NCBI GenBank assembly: GCA_036346395.1
Contig: JAYEVG010000053.1
Coordinates: 62,001 to 126,000, forward strand
DNA from: Hsuehochloa calcarea
Taxonomy: Eukaryota > Streptophyta > Magnoliopsida > Poales > Poaceae
Direction: 5' to 3'
Length of the DNA: 64,000 bases
Made by a program: the position numbers and the translations under genes
The notes under the pieces: model-generated
What the model was told of the DNA's origin: nothing
The model's input: only the letters and a program-made list of their open reading frames with translations
The model's database searches: none
Part shown: in pieces, positions 34,326 to 46,105 of the stretch
How the letters are laid out: the number at the start of each line of letters is the position of its first letter
Numbering within the stretch: the first letter of the stretch is position 1

Positions 34326-34950
34326 AAAACGACAGCTTAAAACTGCCGGACGAGAGGTAAACTCTATAAATGCTCCTCTTGTCAATAATTTACCGAAGTG
34401 GTCGGAAGTTACCATTTCTTTTGAGAAGGGTGATCGCCTCGATCACTAATCGATCGTGTCGATATCCGGTGTGGTCGAACCCACCATCAATAACTGTCGG
34501 GTCAATCGAGTTTTGGTTGATGGTGGCAGTTCTTTAAACATAATGTTTACCAACGCCCTGGACGAAATGCAAGTACCCAGGACAAAGGTAAGACCGGTAC
34601 GATACTCTTTTCATGGAATTGTACCAGGGTCTTTGGCCAATCCCATTGGCCAAGTTTCTCTTCCTTTAACATTTGGTTCACCAAGTAATTTCGTGACGTA
34701 GAAAATCTCCTTTGATGTGGTCGATTTCGACACGAGATATAACGCCATACTCTGACGACCACTTTGGCAAAATTCTTAATGGCTACTCATTATAGGTATC
34801 AATGTCTTAAGATGCCAGGTCCCAAAGGAGTGATCACAATTCATTGTGATAAGAAGATGGCGTATAATCTGCGACCGCCGATCTCTCGAGATGGTTGGTC
34901 AAATACCAACTCGAAGAAAGTCACCCTTCGACTAGCAAGTCAAGCCTAAA
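34326..34950 (+). pseudogene. Tat element aspartic protease region
   Basis: Pol resumes after AAGTC. VNRVLVDGGSSLNIMF (about 34500-34550) contains the D-G-G-S active site typical of this clade, followed by PRTKVRPVRYSFHGIVPGSL and PLTFGSPSNFVT, a stop, and the block normally read as RYNAILGRP, damaged here. It ends with KMPGPKGVITI-like sequence. Confidence 0.8.
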
Positions 34951-35089
34951 GTCAGATCAAAGCCGAACGACTAAGTCAAAGAGGTTCCTCCGACGCAGAA
35001 ACCCTCAAGACTGCTCGCACGGGGAGACTTCCGACCCCAAATAGGAAGACGCCTTATCGCCTTCCTCCGAGCTAACGCAGATGTTCGCT

Positions 35090-36010
35090 GCGGCAAGCAT
35101 CCGACATGCCCGAGTCCCTGTGGAGGTGATCGAGCACGTGCTAGCTTTACTACCGATAAAGTACCGTAAAATAAAAATTACGGAGATTTGCCCCGATCGA
35201 CGAGATGCTATTAAATCGAATTGATAAGCTACTTAAAGCAGCTTTATAAGAGAAGTCAACCACCCGCAGTGGTTGGCTAACCTCAGTAATGGTCAAACGG
35301 CAAATGGCGATGTGCGTAGACTTCACCGATCTTAATAAAACTTGTCCAAAAGATGATTTTCCTTACTCGTGACGATCAATCGTTGATTCTATCGCAGTTG
35401 TGAAATATTAAGTTTTTAGATGCATATTCGGATACCACCGATCAATATGTGTCTAAACGATGAAGAAAAGACCGCATTCATTACACCATTTGGTACCTTT
35501 TGCTATGTCAAAATGCCATTTGGTCTAAAGAATGCCTGCATTTCTTTTCAACGCTTGATGCAATCGACTTTTCATCTCAATTAGGCCGAACTGAAGCCTA
35601 TGTTGATGATCTAGTCGTAAAAAGCATTAAGAAATTTAATCATATCACCGACCTACAAGAAACATTCGACAACCTCGTGAAGCATCGCTAAAACTTAATC
35701 CCGAGAAGTGTGTTCGAATTTCTTCAGAAAATTGCTTGGATTCCTAGTATCCGAACGAGGAATTGAAGCAAACTCGAGAAAATAAAGGCCATCCTTCAAA
35801 TGCGCCTCCGACCACAAAAAGGAAGTCCGTAAACTCACCGGGTGCATGGCGCTTTAAGTCGCTTCATCGCACGACTAGGAGAAAAGGACTACATTTCTTT
35901 AAACTTCTCAGAGACACGGTTTTGAGTGGTCGAACGAGGCAAACGCGCTTCGAGGATGTCAAGAGGTACCTTCGAGTGCTCCTGCTCGTTTCTACAAAAC
36001 CGTAAGAGAC
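35090..36010 (+). pseudogene. Tat element reverse transcriptase
   Basis: Seen in changing frames: MAMCVDFTDLNKTCPKDDFP, a YHxI region (35431-35449), EEKTAFITPFGT-like, MPFGLKNA, then TEAYVDDLVVKS (catalytic Y-V-D-D, about 35595-35630), TDLQETFDN and the thumb region with LHFFKLLRDT (to 36005). Many single-base gaps interrupt the frame, for example CACCGATC where CACCAGATC is expected. Confidence 0.85.
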
Positions 36011-36339
36011 GCTTAATTTACCTAGCCGCCACACCACGTGCAAAGAAGCGCAGATTGGTCGAGAACATGAAAACGCATAACGACCGGTTTATTACGCCGG
36101 TGAAGTTTTACACGGCCTAAGGAGCGCACCTCGTGTCCAAAACTTCTATATGCCCTCCTCATGTCTTTGAGGAAATCTGCGGTATTATTTTCAGCGCACA
36201 AAATAATCAGGTTGCCCGAGTTTCCTTTGGGAGTGATCCTCCATAATAAGGAAACAATGGACGCATGGCAAATGGTCATCGAACTTGGGAGTTCGACTCC
36301 ATTTCGTGCCCGAACACCATAAAATCTCAGATCTTCGCG

Positions 36340-36730
36340 CACTTTGTCGCCGAATGGACAAATCTCAACTGCTCAGATCCCCAAGACGATTCCCACGCAC
36401 CAATGGATGATGTACTTTGACAGTCACTTACTTTAAGTGGCTCTGGGTCGGGTGGTCCCGTATCTCCTACCGGGAAACCTTAAAGTATGCCATACAATTA
36501 AACTTTCAAGCCACTAACAACGTGGCGTAGCACGGTTTGCTAGCCGCATACGAGTCGTAAAGCACTCGATTCGTCGACTACTCGTGAGAGGAGACTCTCA
36601 ACTAGTCGTGAATCAAGTCGGAAAGAGTACCAAAGGCTCTAACTTGACAATGTCTCGTACTTATCGAAGCACGTAAGCTAGAAAAGTATTTTTTGGGTTT
36701 CGAGGTACAATTCATCCTCGAAGGATAATT
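36340..36730 (+). pseudogene. Tat element RNase H remnant
   Basis: MMYFDSHLL (first catalytic Asp, about 36405-36430), VVPYLLPG, then RRLLVRGDSQLVVNQVGKST (36570-36640). Reading frames change several times. Confidence 0.75.
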
Positions 36731-36949
36731 TCTCGCACCAACTTGCTCGAATGGCTTCTTCCCGACCGCAGCACTAAAAGGAGTTTTCTTGGAGCAACTC
36801 CAAAGCCGCCTCCGGTCGAAGAACTAGAGACACCTCCTATTGAGATGGCCTCACTAGATTACGAGGATACCGGATGACTCCTATCTACGAGTATCTTCAC
36901 AAGGGTTCCAGCACTGAGGATGATCTTGAGGCGATCGCTTATCCCAAAA

Positions 36950-38070
36950 GCCAAAATGTATACTTTGGTCGAAGGAGTCCTCTACAAATGAGGAACCCAA
37001 GGAATACTCATGCGATGCATTCCGCAAAACGAAGGAATAACACTCCTTCATGATATACACAAGGGCATCTGTGGACGCATGCTTCCTACTGTAACGCTGG
37101 CCTCAGAAGGCCTTTCGACAAGGTTTCTATCGCCAACAACTGCAGACGATGCTAAAGAGGTGGTTACAAAGTGTGTCCAATGCCGTTTCATGGTAAACAG
37201 ATACACCAACAGCCAAGCATTACAGCATAATACCTCTTTCTTGGCCTTTGCACTGGGTCTCGATATCCTAGGACCGCTTCCCAAAGCTCCAGGAGGTTTC
37301 AATTCCTTTTGTGGCTATTGACACGCTCACAAAATGGATCGGCCGAACTCGGATCGAGATAACAACTAAGCAAAAAAGGTTCATGATGAGATGCGTAATT
37401 AGCCGATTTGGAGTTCCGAAGTCGGATAATTACGCATAATGGTAAACACTCGCAAGTACAAAATTTCGTGAATTTTGGCGACGAGTTGGGTACCAAGTTG
37501 TGTTATGCTTCGTTGCACATCCTCAAAGCAACGGGCAATGAACGCAAACGCCAAATAATGCGAGGAATTAAACCCGAGTCTTCGACTCACCGTTGTTACT
37601 GGGGCTTGTGTACAAGAATTACCTTCTCAGATATGGGCAGCTTCAGACGACCACTAGTCGAGCGGCAGGAGAAACCCTTTCTTTCTAGTGTTTGGAGTCA
37701 GAAGCCATGCTTCCTCCGAGCTAAAATTGCGTCGACACGAGTTGAAACCTTCGACAACTCCGATCAGAACAACTTCGAGCAGATGACATTAACCTACTCA
37801 AGAAAGGAGAAATATGGCCTTAATCCGCTCAAATAGGTTTACCAACAAGCCCTACGCAGATACTATGATCGTAAGGTCCGCCTCGCAGCCTTTGTCAGAG
37901 GTGACTTGGTGTTGAGGCTCGCCAATCCAAGTCTAATCGGAATAAACTTTCTCCCAAGTGGGAAGGTCCTTACACAAATGGTCAAGTCACCGGCCTGTGG
38001 CCTGACGATTAGCAATGGAAGATGGATGTGTTCTCTCAAATTCTGGAACATCGACCGCCATTTAAATTCT
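36950..38070 (+). pseudogene. Tat element integrase remnant
   Basis: The zinc-binding region and the start of the core: GITLLHDIHKGICG (37030-37080), VVTKCVQCRFM (37160-37195), LGLDILGPLPKAPGGFNSF (37254-37312). The remaining core and C-terminal part are shifted and only traces are visible up to about 38050. Confidence 0.8.
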
Positions 38071-38204
38071 ATGTGTGACTAACCTCTCGTGCAATAAAGA
38101 TCCGTGTTCCTTCTACCTCTTTTGCCTTATTTTTGAGTAGTGCTTTTATAATCTTTCGACTATGATCCAAAAACACCTAGTTTTCTTTACACTGGTCGAA
38201 AGGC

Positions 38205-38750
38205 AAGTAACATCATCTAGTCGAAGTTTCTCCTCTCTGCATGTGGTCCCGCCCACTAGAAGGAACTTCCTAGCATCGACTCGTTACTCACTTTTGTTAC
38301 CAATACAAAGAGCTCGGGTTTTATCTGGTCGAAATGTTCTCAAAGCCAACTCTTCCCATCTTAGTTTATTTTTTCAGTAATTTCGAAAAATATTCTAAGT
38401 AGAGTGCACTTTCTTATATTTATTCGACCACCTTTGGTGTACTGATCTGCTTTAACTGGTCGAAGGAAGAGACACACCTAGTCGAAGTCTTTCCTCTCTA
38501 CACGTGGTCCTGCCCACTAGAAGGAACTTCCTAGCGTCGCTCAGTCTCCCACTTTTCCTACTGGAAAAGACTTATCGAGTCCACCAAAAAAGGGAGAACG
38601 AATTATTAAAGTCCTCTAAGACGTTTGCTTAACTCAAGTTGCTGTTCTTGGTTCGATTAAACCGGTGGAGATGGTAACATCACCTAGTTGAAGCCTTTCC
38701 TCTCTCGACGTGGTCCCGCCTACTAGAAGGAACTTCCTAGTGTCGAGCCA
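38205..38750. repeat. Three dispersed copies of a 70-bp unit
   Basis: Copies at 38210-38280, 38473-38540 and 38675-38750 contain CCTAGTCGAAG, CCTCTCT, GTGGTCC and ACTAGAAGGAACTTCCTAG, the last a near-palindrome. A second direct duplication of about 106 bp starts at 38888 and 38994 (CTAGGATAAAGTTATTAATT). Both lie between pol and the antisense ORF. Confidence 0.85.
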
Positions 38751-39699
38751 TTTCTACTCTTTCACCAGCTGCTTGACAACCATAACAAAACTATAAGTTA
38801 AACAAACTCTCTCTATTTTCGTAAACCCCATTTTTTTCACACACTATTTACTTAGATTGTCCAAACAAACTAAGCAAATAGTCGGGGCTAGGATAAAGTT
38901 ATTAATTTGACTTCAATTCTTAGTCTTTCATTCGCTTATTATCTTTTGAGTTACTAACTACTCGACAAGATGATTTGCAGGAAACAAGATGGCCTAGGAT
39001 AAAGTTATTAATTTAACTTCACCCTTTGGTTTTTCATTCGTTAGTTATCTTTGGGTTGCTAACCACTGACAAGATGATTTGCAGAAACAAGATGGATCAT
39101 ATATTACTCATCAATGTAAATTGTCCGCTTTACAAAGTCGCTATAAGATTACTCAAGGGGAGTGCCTAGTTGCATTTCCTCCGCCACCTTTTGCCAATCG
39201 ATTGCATTTCTCAATCGACGATTTGCTTCGATTCAGGCACAAGTCGGCTTCGAGTGGTTGCACATTAAGGCTTTTGTAACGCCTCGTGGTCTCTACACCA
39301 TTTCGATGTCGTGGCTACCCTTTCGAGTCGTAGCTACGACCCTGTAGTCGCACCGCCTCTCGCTGGTCGAGCTATGACCCCGAGTCGAGCCACAACCTCA
39401 AGAGCAGATGGGAGAAACCACTGGAGCCACTGGTCAAGGGAGATCCTTCAACCACTTCCATTGTTACCTCTTCAAAGAATCAAGAAGTGACAATGGGCTT
39501 CAACTAAGTATCCCCGGGTCAAGGAGTCTGACTAAGATAAAGAAAAGCAAATCAAAGTTGTGAAAAGGAAAAAGGTAAATATTGTTCTTACACTTTAGTA
39601 CATTTCACATACTCGCACTCGGTCTTAACCAGAATTTAGGAGCAATCCTCCCAACGGAGGACTTCTTTTTCTACGACCACGCCCGGTCGAGGTTCAACA

Positions 39700-41320
39700 C
39701 TGGCTCAACTACGACCACGCCCGGTCGTAGAGTTTGAACAGAACCGTGGCTCGGTCTCCCCGGTTCTCTGGATGGTCGAGATCGGCCTCGACTATTCCAA
39801 AAGCAAAGACTACCTCGATCGCAGTTGTGCCGAGCAAAGATCGCCCTTCATAAAAGACATAAAATCTTTCAAGATCTCCTTTCCGCTTGCTTAACAAAAC
39901 TAGGAGTGGCAAAGAATCGCGAAAGATTCCTTGTCATAATAGAAGGGTACCTTAGCCTTGCGAGGTTTGCGCTTAAAAGATTCACCGCTTTAACCTCCTC
40001 GGCCGATAGTCGCAAATTTCTCGGCCCGCTTATGGCTATGACGCCGCAGTTTTATAGAGGGTCCGGTCGAAAGACCGAGCTTGAGCTTGCTCCTCCCTTG
40101 TCGGCGGATCTTGCAAGTCGACGTCTCTTAGATGGAGGAGCCGAGCCCTTGTCTTTCGACAACCCTGCGCCAATGGTCATCGTGCATACTTCCTCGTCGT
40201 CCCGACGATTTTCTATGCCTACTTTCGTAAAGCAAAATGCAAAAAGAAGAATTACCGATCAACAGAAGTTTTTCTACGACCAGTACCAAGTCGTAAGATT
40301 TTCTACGACACTTTCTTGATCGTAAGATATTCTACGATCACCACTAGTTGTAAGTTCTTCTACGACTATAAAGTCCTAAAGAGGTAATTAATTTTTTGAT
40401 TACCTTTAGGCGCTCTATCTTTTCATCCGCGCAAAGCCGCAATGATTTGAGGAACCGCCACTGGAGTGGCGGAGATTTCTCACGATGAGTCCGACTCTAG
40501 CGCCAATATCTCGCTCGTGAAAGATGCGTAAACAGATAAGAATATTAGACAATGTTGAGAAAGACCAAACCAAGAGCTATGTCGGAAGTTCACTTACCCT
40601 CATCATAGTCCCTGGTTGGGTCTCCTCTCCCCGAGTATCTCCACATAGGAGATGCTCGTTTCTTCAAGGGACTAATCCGGCGTGTGATAAAATCTTTCAC
40701 CACATGCCATCCGGTCAGCCCCTCTTCTTTCAAGTCCTTGATGGCTTGAATATAGGGGCCAATCCGGCTAATATCTTTAGGAGTCGAGTCCCATGAAGAT
40801 TTCTTTTCGGCAGCCTTCCCCGCGAAAGAGAGGTCGCCTCTCGAGGTGACTTTCCAAGAAACCACCTCTTCCTCCATCCCGCCATGAAGACCGAGTGAAG
40901 CTCAATATACTCCCTCGACTTCAAGTCGTGGAGCTTCGCATCAGCAGCTTCCGCGATTCCGGCTTGTCGAGCCATCCCATAATAATATTGGAAAAGCTCG
41001 AGGTCCGCCTAATCCCTGGCACGCCAAGACAGTACACGAAGACACTCAAGATGGTAATGGAATTAGGACCTAGGTTCACTAATTCCACTCCAAAGTGCTC
41101 GAGTACCATCAGAAGAAAAGGGTGAGCAGCAATGGAGGTCGCGACTCACAAGATGCTTGGAAGACGGATTTGCCCATTTTCCCCGACGGCCAAGGTCGCC
41201 TAATAGCCTAATCCACTTCACCAGAGCCTTCTCTGGAATCTTCCCAGCGTCGACCAAGACTTTGATCTTAGCCGCATCCATCTCCGATTCTTCCCATTCG
41301 GAAACTTTCTTGGCCATTTC
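39700..41320 (-). pseudogene. Antisense ORF of the Tat element (Transposase_28-like)
   Basis: On minus, from MAKKVSEWEESEMDAAKIKV (near 41316) through AGKIPEKALVKW, VLEHFGVELVNLGPNSITIL, FMAGWRKRWFLG, GLTGWHVVKDFITRRISPL and PMWRYSGRGDPTRDYDEGK (to about 40590), then Ser/Arg-rich sequence. The order resembles the so-called putative gypsy type transposon domain (PF04195) found in plant Tat elements as an extra ORF, often antisense, between pol and the 3' LTR. Its function is unknown. Several frame changes are present. Confidence 0.65.
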
Positions 41321-41472
41321 GCTCAGAAACAAGAAGTTTTTTTGATTGGGTTGGCGGCGGAGAAGATGAAACCTAGTCGAAGGCGGAGAAAGCGAGAGCT
41401 CGAAGAACAGCAGGAGCGATTTGGGGAAAAGGTAAAAATCCAAGTCTAACTCCTGGTGAGTTTTAATAACCG

Positions 41473-41962
41473 CACGATTGCCACCGCTTCGGGAACCGTC
41501 TCATCGACAGATCTGTGGGAGTCGGTTACAATTCCCTAGATGGTCTGTTTGAGAAAATTAGGTGCGTATCGTCACCTCCAGGCGAAATTACTTTCTTGAC
41601 CAAGTCTTTCTGGTCGAAGGAAGTATCAATCGGAAGGGATTTTTCTCCGATCGCCCTACTACGACCAGTTCACAGTCGTAGGGTTTTTACGACTTTTTGA
41701 TAGTCGTAAGCAATCTTCACGATTGCCACCGCTTCGGGAACCGTCTCATTGACAGATCTGTGGGAGTCGGTTGCAATTCCCTAGATGGTCTGTTCGAGAA
41801 AATTAGGTTCGTTTTGTCACCTCCAAGCGAAATTACTTTCTTGACCAAGTCTTTCTGGTCGAATGAAGTATCAATCGAAAGGGATTTTTCTCCGATCGCC
41901 ATACTACGACCACTTCACAGTCGTAGGGGTTTTTACGACTTTTTGATAATCGTAAACAATCT
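41473..41962. repeat. 245-bp tandem duplication
   Basis: Two head-to-tail copies start CACGATTGCC at 41473 and 41718, each ending with the GTCGTAGG ... TACGAC motif also used in the LTR hairpin array. They differ at several positions. Located just before the 3' LTR of the Tat element. Confidence 0.9.
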
Positions 41963-42112
41963 TCCTGACCAAGCAAATTCCTGGTCAGAGTAGCACTCAA
42001 ATGTCAAAGAGTTTTTCCTTCGACCATCATTCTGCGACATCCTCACAGTCATAAGACCATTTGCAAATACTTCACCAAGTAAGTTACTTTCACTTGAAGC
42101 TGGGGGGCTAGA

Positions 42113-42961
42113 TGACGAGGATCCGGTAATCCTCATTTTATCTTTTATCTATAATTCTTATTATGGGTAAATATGATGTCACATAGTCCGCAGAAGTACC
42201 CCTTATATTCATAAGGGAGAGGCCTACCAAGTGATTGTAAGATCTCCTACAATCACCCCCATAGTCGTAAGCCTTACTAAGACCATGTCACGGTCGTAAG
42301 TCCTTCTACGACCACTACCTGGTCGTAAGCTCTTCTACGACCATTACCCAGTCGTAAGTCCTTCTACGACTATTGTCCAGTCGTAAGACCTTTTACGACT
42401 TGTACCCAGTCGTAAGTCCTGCTACGACCAGGTCAACCACGACCACCTTATAATCAATAGCACCTACAATCGAGTGGGTCCAATTGATTAAGGAATCCAA
42501 ACGGTCCACATGCACTGTTATTCCGCACAGTAATAGTGCTTAAATACCCCATTACCTCTGAAGGATAACTGCCCAACGGCGTGAAGGAGCCACTACGCCG
42601 GTAATTATTGCCATCATGCGCCCATTACTGGCTTAATTAGGCGCCTCTTCCGCAGGACAAAACGGCTACTCCTTCACGACTATATAAGGATGTCAATCAG
42701 AGGGCAAAAGGGGAAACATAGCCAGTCAAGGACAATCAGGGAGAAAGACCAGTACTATTCTTTGTAATAGTCTTAGTTTCTAGCCTGATTGTTGAGAATA
42801 CAGTCAATACCATACACACACAGGAGTATGGTTGTTATTCTCTCCGGAGAAGGCCTGAACCTGTATAAACATCCCGTGTCAACCGCTCTGCGTGATCTCA
42901 TCTCTAGGAGACCCCCCGAATCAAACAATCTTTACGTAAGATCGGTTCTAATACACCGACA
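42113..42961 (+). repeat. Tat element 3' LTR
   Basis: 849 bp, preceded by the polypurine tract GAAGCTGGGGGGCTAGA (42096-42112). Carries the same hairpin array (about 42262-42445) and an intact TATATAA (42681-42687). Followed by GTACT. Confidence 0.93.
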
Positions 42962-43746
42962 GTACTTTTCCCAAAAAGATTACTATATAAGGATTTTACT
43001 TTAGACTACAACCTTTTAATTAAAATTTGACATGGTTGGTATGAATGGGTAATTCATGCTATTGTTGTGGTAACTATGGGTTTAGTCACTTCCAGGATTG
43101 TTGTTGTCATCTATCTATTGTTATTATTGTTGTCAAATTGTTATTTGAACATTAAAAAACAGGTTTACCAACTTGCTTTTAAATGTACTACATTAGTAAC
43201 CCCTCTACATGGTTTTGAAGTTTCTAAAGTTGAAGAATTCAAGATAGTTGTTATCGCTTAATTGGGTTTTGGGAACTAATGTGTTTGGCTTGGGAGCTTG
43301 GATGAAAAACTTGGACAGCAATCATTCAATTTCCGGACAGCAAGCTCAAAAGTTCTAAATTGGGTAGAAAATGAGAGGTTAATCAACTAAAACTTGTGGG
43401 AATAGAAGGGTAAGATGTGATACTAGTTAGCTATGTATCTAACACTATTTTTCCTGATTTAACCTTGCTCTTTAGTAGTGTTAGTTCTTCCGTTACATTC
43501 TGACTTTTTACCTTCCCAATCAATTACTCGTTCATTCAATACGGGTTAGTTGTGTGGGAAGTTGAGCTTTGGTTTTGGGTGATTCCTTGCTGTTTTTGGG
43601 GTCTTTTTAGAAGCTTTTAAAGTTTATATACTTGCTGTTTTTGGCTTTCAATTAGGGTGATATTCCATTCCCCTAGTCGTTAGCTTTTTGCTTTCTTTCG
43701 GCTTTGTTTTTCGGGTCTAGTTGCTAACCAAAGTTCCTTGTACCAG

Positions 43747-45345
43747 GATGGCCGGACGCACTCGTAGCGGCCAAGGCCAGTCAGCTGGTCTGGACGAGGA
43801 GCTTCCTCCTCCTCCGACCATGGCCGAGGTCCTTCTTCAGATCGAGCGCAACCGCGGAAGACAGAGGGTTCTTTCGGATGTCATCGCGCGCAACACCTCC
43901 GCCTCTTACCGGTGCCTCGTGATCCGGCAAGGGAGTGGACATCACCTCGTGGGGACTCGTGGATTTTCTTCGCACTGACCCCACTTTCTAGGTCCGAGGA
44001 CCGCTTGATGCGCACGGATCGCTTCGCCTCGGTTGAGCGGAAGCCGATAGCGCAGCGAGAGCACGAGAAGGCGTTGTTTGCATCCCATCAGCTTTAGGGT
44101 GCAGCGTTGTCATGGTGGGAGAGCTTTCTCGCCATGCAGCCCGCAGACCACACTGTCACTTGGGAGGAGTTTCAGATCGCCTTCCGCCGATCTCATATCC
44201 TCGCCGGCTTGATGAACATCAAGAAGGGAGTTTCTTGCGCTCAAGCAAGGGCGTAGCTCAGTCATGGAGTATGTATACGAGTTCAACCATTTAGCTCGTT
44301 ATGCTCCCGAGGATGTGGCCACTGATGAGGCCAAGCAAGCAAAGTTCAGGGGTGGCTTGTCTGAGGAGCTGAAGGACAAGCTATCCATTATCGACTTCTC
44401 TGATTTCCAGACCTTGGTCGACAAGGCCATCGTCACCGAGCATGCTAGCAGGGAGCTTGTGGATTCCCGCAAGCGCAAGTGGGAGGCCCACAAGTCATCC
44501 AGGGCCGTCTATCCTCGCTTCAGTCTGTCTCAGGGGTCACATCATCAGGCCTCAGCACCCCCGAGGTCGTCAGCACCTGCCTCTCATTCATCGCAGGCCG
44601 TGCCCCAATCACGTGCACCTGCGAGTCAGCAGAGTGCTCCCCGCAACCTTGCGGACATCACTTGTTTCTTCTGCAAGCAGAAGAGCCATTATGCAAATAA
44701 TTGCCCTAAGAAGACAGGAGCGGCCCCTCGTCCTAATGGAGGACGCAGGCAAGGAAGTGGTTCTTTCGAGGACCAGAAGATCGTCCCGGCTACCCAAGGC
44801 GTGGGTAGTGGTCGCGTCAACCTCATCTCCGCGGAGGAGGCTCAGGAGGCACCCGACGTTGTGCTAGGTACACTTTCTGTAAACTCTTGTCCTGCTACTG
44901 TGTTGTTTGATTCAGGAGCATCTCATTCTTTTGTTTCTGAGTCTTTTGCTGCTATTAGTGAGCTCATTTTTACTCCATTGTCGGTTCCGCTACTCATTCG
45001 CTCTCCCGGATCGGAGTTGAGAGCTGAATCCGAGAGTAGGGACGTTCCTATTGAGATTGAGGGAGTGAGATTCTTAGCGAATCTTATCCTTCTCCATTCA
45101 GCGAGTCTAGAGATTATTCTTGGCATGGATTGGTTGTCTCAGCACATGGGGCAAATCGATTGCGCCAAGAGGTGCATCTTTTTATCTAGTCCCTCCGGCG
45201 AGAAGGTTCGCTTTTCGCCGAAGCTACTAGTTCCGTATCTCTTCGCGCTTGAAGCGAAGCCCGCTCTAGATATTAGTGGAGTCCCAGCTGTTTGTGACTT
45301 CGCTGATGTCTTTCCCAAATATCTTCCAGGGATGCCACCAGTGAA
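43747..45345 (+). pseudogene. Tekay/Del-like gypsy gag-protease
   Basis: Starts MAGRTRSGQGQSAG. Frames break near 43900 and 44095. From 44264 a long ORF has YVYEFNHLARYAPEDVATDE (gag domain), an Ala/Ser/Pro-rich linker, the knuckle CFFCKQKSHYANNCP and the protease VLFDSGASHSFVSESF with ILGMDWL. It ends with FADVFPKYLPGMPP, the point where RT normally begins. RT, RNase H, integrase, chromodomain and 3' LTR are missing. The segment 42967-43746 between the Tat element and gag is LTR end plus leader. Confidence 0.85.
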
Positions 45346-46105
45346 ACGACCGTCGTTCGGGGAAAATAGAAATTTGATGTCGTCGGTGCTCCGGAGGTTA
45401 TGAGACTTGGAGAGGATGTAAAGGGGTCGATGAAGAGATAGCATGCCAATTTATAGCTTCAACCGTGAGTCGAATCATCGGGAAGGCAATGAAGCACATG
45501 CGACACAATTTCGGGCTTGGTTTGGAAACGGATGAAACGACAGTGGGTGCACTGATGGGGCTGCGCAATGGAGGCATTGACAGCACGGGGTTATTGGCGC
45601 GGTGATTACGGGATTGCAACGGTTCAAACGGAATTGAATTTGGTGAAACAGACGAGGAGAACGGGAAAGAAATGTAAGTATGTTGTTTTTGGACGGAGAA
45701 CAGAGAGCATTCGGCGGTCTGAGGAAGAAACACGGGAAACTAAAGAATATCAAACTAAAAGAGAGGATGCAAACCAATGAAAGGAAAGGAAATTATGGTA
45801 GAGGACGCAAGAGAAACTTGAGGTTAAGCGTGCTTAGTTGGGAGAAGAAAATGGATGGGTGATTGAATGGGAAGTTGATTTTTTTCTGGACCGAGAAACT
45901 TAAACGAGTATTTTTCTAGAGATTTGAATTTGAATTTGAATCTTTAGAGTTTGAAATAGGAATTTGTGGTTTAGATTGGAAATGGAGTTTTGGAATTTGA
46001 GATTTTTCTTCCAATATTACACATAAAATACAAATAAAATCCAGACAAATTTATTTAATTAAATTGAAATTAAATTTTTGAGAAATCGAAATTTGGGATG
46101 TTACA
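45346..46105 (-). repeat. LTR2 copy A, right part
   Basis: Non-coding GC-moderate then AT-rich sequence, with a CTATAAATTGG-like word on minus (about 45453-45445), ending GGGATGTTACA at 46105 and followed by TTAGT. It completes the LTR begun at 16176. The boundary with the Tekay-like protease at about 45345 is a deletion junction and is approximate. Small ORFs here are chance. Confidence 0.7.

Larger units (their letters stand above)
19896..42961 (+). mobile_element. Tat/Retand-type Ty3/gypsy retrotransposon, complete outline
   Basis: 5' LTR 19896-20750, primer site at 20751, gag, protease, RT, RNase H, integrase, a repeat-rich 3' region with an antisense ORF, polypurine tract (42096-42112) and 3' LTR 42113-42961. 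Flanks are TTACT (19891-19895) and GTACT (42962-42966), a 5-bp target duplication with one mismatch. The element sits inside the Tekay-like LTR. Without the nested Sirevirus it would be about 11.9 kb. I count 15 substitutions and one poly-G length change between the two LTRs by eye, about 1.8%, so insertion is recent, although pol is full of small indels. Confidence 0.88.

Noticed and set aside
45568..45862. Basic ORFs in 45568-45862
   Set aside because: Within the right part of LTR2; no homology and AT/GA-biased composition.
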